From the NCBI GenBank assembly GCA_018702715.1, contig JABIYQ010000569.1:1-5825 (forward strand): 5,825 nucleotides of DNA. The letters are read 5' to 3'. Positions 1 through 5,825 of the stretch are shown in pieces. Each line of letters starts with the position of its first letter. The first letter of the stretch is position 1. The stretch comes from Desulfobacula sp. (GTDB taxonomy: Bacteria > Desulfobacterota > Desulfobacteria > Desulfobacterales > Desulfobacteraceae). A model generated the notes under the pieces. That model did not search any database and was not told where the DNA came from. It worked only from the letters and a program-made list of their open reading frames with translations. The position numbers and the translations under genes are program-made.

Positions 1-574
1 CAACCTTAAAAACGAAAAGCCTGATATTGATTTGAAACAATGTCACTGGTTAAGAGGAGACTTGGAAACAGCTACTACAAGCCATTTTCCACCATCAGGA
101 AATTATGAATGGGCCATGAGTCAAGTAAAGACACTTAAAGACGATGATCATAGTCCGACAGCCAGATGGGTGCGAGCAATGACCGGAACTCATCGTGATT
201 GGAACAAACTTAATGAAAAACGAGCTATCATGAGGCAAAAATGGGAAGACTACTTTCAGGATTTTGATGTACTATTATGTCCAGTTGTCAGGATCGCTGC
301 TCACAATCATGATCACACTAAAATCGGTTCCCGGACTATCCAGTTTGACAATGAAACATTGAATTATTGGGACGTGGTTGGTCCCTGGAACTCGTTAAGC
401 CTGGTCTCTTATTTGCCTTCTACTGTGGCTCCCATCGGCTTTACGCCCAGTGGTTTACCAGTGGGTGTCCAGATTATTGGACCTTATTTAGAGGACTATA
501 CGTCTATTCAATTTGCAAAGCTGCTTGAAAGAATGAACGGAAGTTATAAACCGCCTAAAGGATTTGAATTCTGA
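1..574 (+). CDS. Amidase-signature family hydrolase, C-terminal part (5' end outside window)
   Basis: The frame is open from the left edge to TGA at 572-574 and gives 190 visible residues, so this is the end of a longer gene; family members are usually about 450-500 aa. The visible part matches the C-terminal third of amidase-signature enzymes: a helix-rich stretch (RAIMRQKWEDYFQDFDVLLCP) leading to the DVLLCPV strand, then LPSTVAPIGF, then the family's closing motif GLPVGVQIIGP followed by LEDYTSIQFAKLLER and a PPKGF tail. These enzymes hydrolyse amide bonds with a Ser-cisSer-Lys triad, normally in the cytoplasm. The triad lies in the missing N-terminal part, so catalysis cannot be checked here. 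The substrate cannot be told from this region. A TTG at 32 could be mistaken for a start, but the reading frame and homology continue upstream of it. No partner gene follows; a 525-bp gap separates it from the next gene. Confidence 0.88.
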   Translation, partial: NLKNEKPDIDLKQCHWLRGDLETATTSHFPPSGNYEWAMSQVKTLKDDDHSPTARWVRAMTGTHRDWNKLNEKRAIMRQKWEDYFQDFDVLLCPVVRIAAHNHDHTKIGSRTIQFDNETLNYWDVVGPWNSLSLVSYLPSTVAPIGFTPSGLPVGVQIIGPYLEDYTSIQFAKLLERMNGSYKPPKGFEF

Positions 575-706
575 ATTCATCTGGCTAAACTACAATACTC
601 AGAGATGGAAATATCATTTGAGGGAATGTCGGTTAATAAAGTCAGATTGTTAAGCAAAAAAGATAACCATTTCAGAGGCTTAACTATGTTTTTAAAAATT
701 ACCTCC

Positions 707-734
707 ACCTGTTCTATAAATTTATAGAACAGGT
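707..734. repeat. Perfect 28-bp palindrome, possible operator or cruciform/hairpin
   Basis: The 14-nt left arm (707-720, ACCTGTTCTATAAA) is followed with no spacer by its exact reverse complement (721-734). The ends are GC-rich and the centre is AT-rich (ATAAATTTAT). A second, shorter dyad, CAGGT-C-ACCTG at 730-740, shares the right end, so alternative pairings are possible. A T-run is missing on the + side. On the - side a short T-run occurs only about 8 nt after the stem, which makes a standard intrinsic terminator unlikely. Size and perfect symmetry fit the binding site of a dimeric regulator, but no regulator gene is in the window. The function is inferred, not shown. Confidence 0.7.
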
Positions 735-1012
735 CACCTGCTTCCTTAGAAATCAGGGAGCCCTATCTTTGCTAACCCTTATAGAGTGCTGCTTTGACAG
801 CAATTTATGTATCCTTTCAAGAAGTGTTTTGCCTACCGTCAAATACCAGGAATCTTTGCCCATCTCCCCAAATTAAGAGAAACTATCTGAAAAATGTTAA
901 AATAATCACACTCAACATGTGGTGTCATAGATCCTTTCATCCCCAAGTTGCAGGGAATCGTTGATACTATTGTATTTAAATGCGATTGCGCTGTGCTTTC
1001 CCGGGTGTTGTC

Positions 1013-1041
1013 TTGACGAATTATAGTTGAACCATTAAACT
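1013..1041 (+). promoter_or_regulatory. Candidate sigma70 promoter for the activase-GRE pair
   Basis: TTGACG (1013-1018, five of six to the -35 consensus) is followed after exactly 17 nt by TAAACT (1036-1041, four of six to the -10 consensus). Transcription would start near 1048 and leave a leader of about 50 nt before the ATG at 1100. A better-looking -10 hexamer, TATAGT (1022-1027), lies inside the spacer but has no -35 partner at a proper distance. No convincing FNR/CRP dyad or sigma54 element was found nearby. It is the best promoter match in the gap, judged by eye. Confidence 0.4.
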
Positions 1042-1086
1042 GTCAGGCAGTATGAGGATTTAAAATAAACCGGTTGTTTATATAAC

Positions 1087-1090
1087 AGGA
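1087..1090 (+). promoter_or_regulatory. Ribosome-binding site of the activase gene
   Basis: AGGA lies 9 nt before the ATG at 1100 and decides that start over the other-frame ATG at 1104. Residues after the 1100 start match the usual N-terminus of activases (short lead, then IQRYSIHDGPGIRT). Confidence 0.6.
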
Positions 1091-1099
1091 AAAATCTGA

Positions 1100-1855
1100 A
1101 TGAATGAAAATCCATATGTTTTTAAAATTCAAAGGTATTCCATCCACGATGGTCCTGGAATCAGAACCACGATTTTTTTTCGCGGCTGTCCTTTGTCCTG
1201 TTATTGGTGCCATAACCCTGAAAGTCAGACAAAACCCTTGGAAATCAGTATGGAAGAGATGGACAAGGCTGCTGATTTTCTTATGGAAGAGATAGAAAAA
1301 GATCTTATTTTTTATGATGATTCAGGTGGTGGAGTTACTTTTTCAGGGGGAGAACCCTTGTGTCAGCCTCTATTATTATTCAGGCTTCTTGAACTATGCC
1401 GGAAAAAAGAAATTCATACCTGTGTGGATACTTCAGGATATGGTGAAGCTAAAGTGCTTTTGAAGGCAGCTAAAAAAGCGGATTTACTTTTTTATGATAT
1501 TAAATTATTCGATGAGAAAGCTCATAAAAAATATACGGGTCAAAGCGTTGCCCCTGTGCTGGATAATTTAAAACAATTGTCAAAACAAAAGTCTGACGTC
1601 AGGTTGCGGTTTCCCCTTATCCCTCAGATGACGGATACAGATGAAAACATTGAAGGAATTATGGCGTTTTTAAAAGAAAATATAATTTACCGGGATATTC
1701 ATATTTTACCTTTTCATAAGGCAGGGGAAGGAAAATATAATTCATTGAATATGGAAAATTATATGAAAGATATACAACCTCCATCTAAAGCAAAGGTGGA
1801 AAAAATAAAAGAACAATTTGAGTCTAATGGATTTAATGTTACTATTGGCGGATAA
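1100..1855 (+). CDS. Glycyl-radical enzyme activating protein (radical SAM), compact form
   Basis: This 251-aa cytoplasmic radical SAM enzyme should reductively cleave S-adenosylmethionine and abstract hydrogen from the glycine of the neighbouring glycyl radical enzyme. Visible family features are SIHDGPGIRT (14-23); the cluster-binding CX3CX2C motif CPLSCYWC (Cys30, Cys34, Cys37) followed by HNPES; the TFSGGEPL strand with the SAM-contacting GGE (83-85); DTSGYG (110-115); YDIKLFD (132-138); RFPLIP; and LPFHKAGEGKY near the C-terminus. The HNPES signature is typical of activases of about 300 aa that carry a ferredoxin-like insert with two extra [4Fe-4S] clusters. Here the chain passes from HNPESQ straight to the helix before SGGGVTFSGGEPL, so the insert is absent and the length resembles PflA (about 246 aa). 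It lies 87 bp upstream of the GRE gene on the same strand, so the two are probably co-transcribed. By position it is the counterpart of the HypD-activating enzyme (sometimes called HypE, unrelated to the hydrogenase protein of that name). Confidence 0.93.
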   Translation: MNENPYVFKIQRYSIHDGPGIRTTIFFRGCPLSCYWCHNPESQTKPLEISMEEMDKAADFLMEEIEKDLIFYDDSGGGVTFSGGEPLCQPLLLFRLLELCRKKEIHTCVDTSGYGEAKVLLKAAKKADLLFYDIKLFDEKAHKKYTGQSVAPVLDNLKQLSKQKSDVRLRFPLIPQMTDTDENIEGIMAFLKENIIYRDIHILPFHKAGEGKYNSLNMENYMKDIQPPSKAKVEKIKEQFESNGFNVTIGG

Positions 1856-1946
1856 AGAAATTGTCAGAAAAAACGGTGAACAAAAAATTGACAGAAAAAA
1901 ACGCCAGAAAAAAATGGCGGATAAATAACGGCGGCAAAAAAAATGA
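1850..1946. repeat. Degenerate ~14-nt tandem repeat, A-rich, between activase and GRE genes
   Basis: About seven units of 14 nt (one of 13) run head to tail: units begin at 1850, 1864, 1878, 1892, 1905, 1919 and 1933. Each has an A-rich core, usually 6-8 A, flanked by CAG/GGC-type bases; for example CAG-A7-CGC (1892-1904) and CAG-A7-TGGC (1905-1918). The 11-mer TGGCGGATAAA occurs twice (1846-1856 and 1915-1925), in register with the array. The array spans the activase stop codon and the start codon of the GRE. It probably grew by slippage or unequal copying. A role in ribosome loading or mRNA folding is possible but not shown. Confidence 0.6.
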
Positions 1947-4303
1947 ATTCAAGAATTAAAAGCTTACGAAAAAAGACCAGGGATAAAGAGGTAACAATCT
2001 CCCATGAAAGGGCGGATCTTGTTACTGATTTTTATAAAATCCATGCCGGATTGGATAAATCCATCCCGGTTCAAAGGGCTTTGTGTTTAAAATATGTGCT
2101 TGAAAATAAAAAAATATGTATTGAGGAGAACGAACTGATTGTGGGAGAACGCGGCCCTGAACCAAAAGCTGTTCCCACATATCCTGAAATATGTCTGCAC
2201 TCTATGGGAGATCTTGAGATTTTAGATTCAAGACCCAAGGTGCCCTATAAAGTTTCAGAGGAAACAAAAAGAATCTATGGGGAAAAGATTATCCCTTTCT
2301 GGAAAGGCAAAACCATAAGGGAAAAGATATTTGAGGCCATGGAAGATCAGTGGATTGATTCTTTTAATGCCGGGATTTTTACCGAGTTTCAAGAGCAGCG
2401 ATCCCCGGGCCATACTGCCGGTGGGGACTTGATTTATAAAAAGGGGTTCAATGACCTGAAGGATGATATTGGACAATGGCTTGAAAACATTGATTTTTTT
2501 AAGGATAAAGATGGCCTTGAAAAACAGGAGGTCTTAGCTTCCCTTGATATTGCAGCAGATGCTCTGATCGTCTTTGCTCACCGCCATGCAGATGAACTGG
2601 AGCGCAGGGCCAAAAATGAAACAGATTCCCGGCGCAAAGCCGAGCTTGAGAATATGGCCCGCGTCTGTCATAGAGTACCTGCCCAAAAACCTGAAACCTT
2701 TCACGAGGCATTGCAGTATTATTGGTTTTTGCATGTGGGTATTATAACTGAACTAAATCCCTGGGATGCCTATAACCCGGGAAGGTTTGATCAGAATCTG
2801 TATCCTTTTTATAAAAAAGATATTGAGAATGGAACAATCACCAGGGAAGAAGCAAAGGAGCTTTTGTGCTGTTTCTGGATAAAGTTCCATAACCATCCAG
2901 CCCCTCCAAAGGTGGGTGTAACAGCAAAGGAAAGCAATACCTATGTTGATTTTTGCCTGATCAATCTTGGGGGTGTTACAAAGGATAACCAGGATGGTGT
3001 AAATGAATTGTCCTATCTTACCCTTGATGTGATTGAAGAAATGAGGCTTTTGCAACCAAGTTCCATGATCCAGGTGTCACGGAAAAACCCGGACAGATTC
3101 GTCAAACGGGCATTGAAAATTATTGCCACAGGATTTGGCCAGCCATCCGTGTTTAATACGGATGCCATTGTTCAAGAGATGATCCTTCATGGTAAATCTG
3201 TGGAAGATGCGAGGCTTGCAGGCGCTTCGGGCTGTGTGGAAGCTGGTGTTTTTGGAAAAGAGTGCTATATTTTGACAGGGTATTTTAATCTTCCCAAAAT
3301 TTTTGAACTAACCCTTTACAATGGATGGGATACAAGGACACAAAAGCAGATCGGTCTTAAAACAGGAGACCCGAAAAGTTTTGAAACATTTGACGATTTT
3401 TTTGATGCCTATAAAAAACAATTGGAATATTTTGTTAATATTAAAATCAAGGGCAACAATATTATTGAACAGATTAATGCAAAGTATATGCCTGTTCCCC
3501 TGCTTTCCATTGTCACGGAAGATTGTATAAAAAATGCAAAAGATTATAACCAGGGTGGTGCAAGATACAATACTTCCTATATCCAGGGTGTTGGAATGGG
3601 AACAATTACAGATTGTTTTTCATCCCTGAAATATAATGTGTATGATAAGAACCATGTTTCCATGGAAAGACTTCTGGATGCTTTGAAAGAAGACTTTAAG
3701 GGAAACGAAATCCTGCTTCATCAATTGGATCAGGCCCCTAAATATGGAAATGATAATGATTATGCCGATGATATACTTAAAAGGCTTTTTTATACATTCC
3801 ATGGATTAGTGACTGACAAACCCAATGCAAAAGGAGGGGTTTACAGGATTAATCTTCTGCCTACAACCTGTCATGTTTATTTTGGTGAAATAACAGGTGC
3901 TCTGCCTGATGGAAGAAAAAAGGGAGTACCACTTTCCGAAGGGATATCTCCGGTCCAGGGGGCAGACCGTTGTGGCCCAACTGCTGTATTAAAATCCGCG
4001 GCTAAAATTGATCATTTGAAAACAGGGGGAACTCTTTTAAATCAAAAATTTTTACCCGAGCTTTTTAAAGAGGAAAAAGGTCTACAGGCTATTGTGCATT
4101 TAATCCGGTCTTATTTTAAAATGGATGGTCATCATGTGCAGTTTAACGTGGTGTCTGAAGAGACCTTAAAAGATGCCCAGAAACATCCGGAAAATTATAG
4201 GGATCTGATTGTAAGGGTGGCGGGATACTCAGATTATTTTGTGGATCTTACAAAGGCTTTGCAGGACGAGATTATGAATCGTACTGCCCATAACATTAAC
4301 TAG
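1943..4303 (+). CDS. hypD: Glycyl radical enzyme, trans-4-hydroxy-L-proline dehydratase (HypD) type
   Basis: This 786-aa cytoplasmic enzyme should remove water from trans-4-hydroxy-L-proline by radical chemistry, giving (S)-1-pyrroline-5-carboxylate, which ProC can reduce to proline. It has the PFL-like barrel and, near the C-terminus, the glycyl radical motif RVAGYSDYF with Gly761. The thiyl-radical cysteine and general base are in SGCVEAG (Cys431, Glu433). Compared with my memory of Clostridioides difficile HypD (789 aa; His160, Asp278, Ser334, Phe340, Cys434, Glu436, Tyr450, Thr645, Gly765), the equivalents here are His157, Asp275, Ser331, Phe337, Cys431, Glu433, Tyr447, Thr641 or Thr642 (LPTT) and Gly761, at a constant offset of 3-4. 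Segments such as ELIVGERGP, PAPPKVGVTAKES and DGHHVQFNV also fit. The ATG at 1943 is the only good start, since TAA at 1922 closes the frame upstream; it has no real Shine-Dalgarno sequence. Alternatives are a related hydroxyproline C-N lyase or another proline-derivative GRE. hypD here is not the hydrogenase maturation gene. Confidence 0.85.
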   Translation: MNSRIKSLRKKTRDKEVTISHERADLVTDFYKIHAGLDKSIPVQRALCLKYVLENKKICIEENELIVGERGPEPKAVPTYPEICLHSMGDLEILDSRPKVPYKVSEETKRIYGEKIIPFWKGKTIREKIFEAMEDQWIDSFNAGIFTEFQEQRSPGHTAGGDLIYKKGFNDLKDDIGQWLENIDFFKDKDGLEKQEVLASLDIAADALIVFAHRHADELERRAKNETDSRRKAELENMARVCHRVPAQKPETFHEALQYYWFLHVGIITELNPWDAYNPGRFDQNLYPFYKKDIENGTITREEAKELLCCFWIKFHNHPAPPKVGVTAKESNTYVDFCLINLGGVTKDNQDGVNELSYLTLDVIEEMRLLQPSSMIQVSRKNPDRFVKRALKIIATGFGQPSVFNTDAIVQEMILHGKSVEDARLAGASGCVEAGVFGKECYILTGYFNLPKIFELTLYNGWDTRTQKQIGLKTGDPKSFETFDDFFDAYKKQLEYFVNIKIKGNNIIEQINAKYMPVPLLSIVTEDCIKNAKDYNQGGARYNTSYIQGVGMGTITDCFSSLKYNVYDKNHVSMERLLDALKEDFKGNEILLHQLDQAPKYGNDNDYADDILKRLFYTFHGLVTDKPNAKGGVYRINLLPTTCHVYFGEITGALPDGRKKGVPLSEGISPVQGADRCGPTAVLKSAAKIDHLKTGGTLLNQKFLPELFKEEKGLQAIVHLIRSYFKMDGHHVQFNVVSEETLKDAQKHPENYRDLIVRVAGYSDYFVDLTKALQDEIMNRTAHNIN

Positions 4304-4322
4304 ACTTTAATCTAATAAGCTT
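4304..4322. other. Convergent junction between the GRE gene and the ABC transporter operon
   Basis: Only 19 bp separate the GRE stop (TAG, 4301-4303) from the stop of the minus-strand ATPase gene (4323-4325). An AT-rich inverted repeat, GCTTTT (4319-4324) and AAAAGC (4331-4336) around a 6-nt loop, lies at the junction and partly inside the ATPase gene. It is too weak to call a terminator with confidence, so transcripts from the two sides may overlap. Confidence 0.5.
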
Positions 4323-5303
4323 TTAAATAAAAAAGCAGGCTGCAAAGTGCCCCTTTTCATGTTCAAGAAATTCAGGTTCTTTTTGTGAACAGATGTCCTG
4401 ACGTTTGGGGCATCTTGTATGAAACCTGCAGCCCGATGGCGGGTTGATTGGACTTGGCACATCCCCGGTCAACGGCTTTGTTTTGTTTTGAAAGTTGGGA
4501 TCCGGCATGGGTGATGACGATAAAAGGGCAATGGTATAAGGGTGTAAAGGATTCTTATACAACTCTATTGATTCAGCAAATTCAACTATTTTTCCAAGAT
4601 ACATGACAGCAACTCTGTCGGAAATATATTCCACCACATGCAGGTCGTGGGAAATAAACAGATAGGTTAGATTGAACTGCTCCTGAAGATCTTTTAAAAG
4701 GTTGATCACCTGTGCCTGGATGGAGACATCAAGGGCTGAGACAGCTTCGTCACAGACAATGAATTCAGGTTTTAGGGCAATGGCCCGGGCAATACCGATT
4801 CTCTGTCTCTGCCCGCCGGAAAACTGGTGGGGATACCTTCGCATATGCTCCCTGCCAAGTCCTACTGTTTTCAATATCTCAGCCACGGCCTTGTCCCTTT
4901 GAATCCTGCTGCGCATCCCATGGACCAGAAGGGGTTCACCTACGATCTGGGAAACGGATTTTCGCGGGTTAAGAGAGGAAAAAGGATCCTGAAAAATAAT
5001 TTGCATCTTTTTTCTCAACCTACGAAGTGGTTCAGGTTCCAGATCCCCGATATCCTGATCTTGAAAAAATACTTTTCCCGATGTTGGTTCTTCCAGTCTT
5101 AAAATCGTCCTTCCAAGTGTTGATTTGCCACATCCTGATTCTCCCACAAGCCCCAGTGTCTCACCTTGCTGAATGGTCAGGCTGACGTTATCCACAGCTT
5201 TTACAGAGGCCACTTCCTTCATTAAAATGCCGCCTTTGATGGGATAATACTTAACCAGATTTTCTACTCTGACTAATGTTTTGGAATTATTAACATCAAG
5301 CAT
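4323..5303 (-). CDS. Oligopeptide/dipeptide ABC transporter ATP-binding protein (OppF/DppF-like)
   Basis: This 326-aa cytoplasmic ATPase powers import of peptides, or of nickel in related systems, as one half of a heterodimeric ATPase pair. Motifs in order are Walker A GESGCGKST (54-62), Q-loop Gln105 in IIFQDPFSSLNPR, signature FSGGQRQR (161-168), Walker B FIVCDE (181-186), D-loop SALD, and switch His219 in FISHD. The C-terminal extension typical of Opp/Dpp ATPases follows (HPYTIALLSSSP, then GDVPSP, then PSGCRFHTRC). It holds four cysteines, Cys292, Cys298, Cys305 and Cys323 (CX5CX6CX17C), a pattern that binds a [4Fe-4S] cluster in some family members. It is the second ATPase of the operon: its ATG lies within the end of the upstream ATPase gene (8-nt overlap, ATGCTTGA), which suggests translational coupling, and only a weak GGTG-like site precedes it. 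The two-gene order DppD/OppD then DppF/OppF is standard. Substrate specificity cannot be told without the binding protein. Confidence 0.92.
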   Translation of the reverse strand: MLDVNNSKTLVRVENLVKYYPIKGGILMKEVASVKAVDNVSLTIQQGETLGLVGESGCGKSTLGRTILRLEEPTSGKVFFQDQDIGDLEPEPLRRLRKKMQIIFQDPFSSLNPRKSVSQIVGEPLLVHGMRSRIQRDKAVAEILKTVGLGREHMRRYPHQFSGGQRQRIGIARAIALKPEFIVCDEAVSALDVSIQAQVINLLKDLQEQFNLTYLFISHDLHVVEYISDRVAVMYLGKIVEFAESIELYKNPLHPYTIALLSSSPMPDPNFQNKTKPLTGDVPSPINPPSGCRFHTRCPKRQDICSQKEPEFLEHEKGHFAACFFI

Positions 5304-5825
5304 ATTTTAAACACCGTACTAAATGATTTTCACCTAAATTATACATCTGAGGATTGGTTGTCATACAGTCCTTGAACATATCCGGGCAGCGATTTGAAAA
5401 ATAGCAGCCTTGAGGAAGATTGAATAATGAGGGAACCGAACCTTTTATTGTCTGAAGCCTGTCCATCTCCATGTTTTTGCCCAGCACAGGTATGGACTCC
5501 ATCAATCCTATGGTATAAGGATGTTTGGGGTTGGCAAAAAGCGTTTTAACATCCGTGTATTCAACGATTTTTCCTGCATACATGACGGCCACCATCTGAG
5601 CCATTTGTGCAATGACTCCAAGATCATGGGTAATAAATAAGATAGCAGCGCCCGTCTCTGCTTTCAAACGATTCATCAGATCAAGTATCTGGGCCTGTAT
5701 CGTCACATCCAGCGCTGTGGTGGGTTCATCGGCAATCATAAGTCTGGGGCCGCATGCCAAAGCCATGGCAATCATCACTCTCTGGCGCATACCCCCACTC
5801 ATCTGATGGGGATATTCATGGGGTC
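5296..5825 (-). CDS. Oligopeptide/dipeptide ABC transporter ATP-binding protein (OppD/DppD-like), C-terminal part
   Basis: The frame is open to the right edge and ends with TGA at 5296-5298, giving 175 visible residues of a protein usually about 320-330 aa. The methionine encoded at 5800-5802 is not the start: the codons before it read PHEYPHQ and join the ABC signature MSGGMRQR, so the Walker A half lies outside the window. Visible are the signature, Walker B LMIADE, D-loop TALD, switch His in FITHD, HPYTIGLMESIP, then the C-terminal motif GSVPSLFNLPQGC. The same four-cysteine pattern as in the neighbour (CX5CX6CX17C; CYFSNRC, then CM, then VRC) suggests a structural [4Fe-4S] site. It pairs with the overlapping downstream ATPase as the energising unit of a peptide importer. 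Permease and binding-protein genes would be expected upstream, beyond the window. Confidence 0.92.
   Translation of the reverse strand, partial: PHEYPHQMSGGMRQRVMIAMALACGPRLMIADEPTTALDVTIQAQILDLMNRLKAETGAAILFITHDLGVIAQMAQMVAVMYAGKIVEYTDVKTLFANPKHPYTIGLMESIPVLGKNMEMDRLQTIKGSVPSLFNLPQGCYFSNRCPDMFKDCMTTNPQMYNLGENHLVRCLKYA

Larger units (their letters stand above)
575..1099. other. 525-bp intergenic region without a convincing gene
   Basis: All frames on both strands are broken by stops, and I recognise no RNA gene, transposase remnant or riboswitch. Two items stand out: a perfect 28-bp palindrome at 707-734 and a promoter-like pair at 1013-1041 ahead of the activase gene. A smaller dyad, ATAAAC/GTTTAT around a 5-nt loop (1065-1081), sits just upstream of the activase ribosome-binding site. 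No canonical GC-rich hairpin with a T-run was found after the amidase stop. The longest possible small frame is a 36-codon one on the minus strand (753-863), which I do not call as a gene. Confidence 0.6.

Noticed and set aside
566..578. Two GAATTC copies around the amidase stop codon, as a possible cloning or insertion scar
   Set aside because: A six-base repeat this close is readily expected by chance, and the reading frame on its left is intact and matches the family to its usual end.
794..799. Perfect TTGACA -35 hexamer
   Set aside because: No acceptable -10 element lies 15-19 nt downstream (the 17-nt position reads TCAAGA).
753..863. 36-codon minus-strand frame beginning MGKDSWYLTVGKTLLERIHK within the intergenic gap
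   Set aside because: It is short, its GGGGAG sits directly against the ATG with no proper spacing, no recognised family matches, and no neighbour supports it. It could be a gene remnant but cannot be called.
961..974. TTGAT half of a possible FNR-type site upstream of the anaerobic operon
   Set aside because: The second half (ATCAA at 4-nt spacing) is absent; the sequence reads TTGATACTATTGTA.
2255..3055. Minus-strand open frames of 66-100 codons inside the GRE gene
   Set aside because: They are shadows of the long plus-strand gene, with no recognisable domains or ribosome-binding sites.
4319..4336. Inverted repeat GCTTTT/AAAAGC as a bidirectional terminator for the convergent genes
   Set aside because: The stem is 6 bp and mostly A-T, it lacks a following T-run of useful length on either strand, and it overlaps the ATPase stop codon.
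4702..5102. Plus-strand open frames of 66-91 codons opposite the ABC ATPase gene
   Set aside because: They run antisense to the strongly conserved ATPase motifs and have no independent support.

Overview
The window looks like part of the chromosome of a strictly anaerobic, probably Gram-negative bacterium of moderate-to-low GC. A sulfate-reducing Desulfobacterota of the Desulfobacter/Desulfobacula type is my best guess, but it rests only on gene content, base composition and generally weak Shine-Dalgarno sequences. The firm point is anaerobic metabolism, because a glycyl radical enzyme (GRE) and its radical-SAM activase sit at the centre of the window.

Layout: (1) 1-574, + strand: the C-terminal part of an amidase-signature hydrolase whose start lies off the left edge. 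(2) 575-1099: a 525-bp gap with no convincing gene. It holds a perfect 28-bp palindrome (707-734) and a plausible sigma70-type promoter (1013-1041). (3) 1100-1855, +: a GRE-activating radical SAM enzyme of unusually compact form (251 aa, no ferredoxin-like insert). (4) 1850-1946: a degenerate tandem array with a period of about 14 nt, A-rich, bridging the activase stop and the GRE start. (5) 1943-4303, +: a 786-aa GRE that resembles trans-4-hydroxy-L-proline dehydratase (HypD) over its whole length. (6) 4323-5303 and 5296-5825 (off the right edge), both - strand: two ATPase subunits of an oligopeptide/dipeptide (Opp/Dpp/nickel) ABC importer, overlapping by 8 nt. They converge on the GRE gene with only 19 bp between the two stops.

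How the genes work together: the activase uses S-adenosylmethionine and a [4Fe-4S] cluster to place a radical on Gly761 of the GRE. The GRE then probably dehydrates trans-4-hydroxy-L-proline to (S)-1-pyrroline-5-carboxylate, which a housekeeping ProC could reduce to proline. No proC lies in the window. The peptide importer could supply hydroxyproline-containing peptides, but it is on the opposite strand and belongs to another operon, so that link is only a suggestion. The amidase is 525 bp upstream and has no evident tie to the pair.

The main points for follow-up are the compact activase paired with a HypD-like enzyme, the 14-nt repeat that replaces a normal ribosome-binding region before the GRE, and the orphan 28-bp palindrome.
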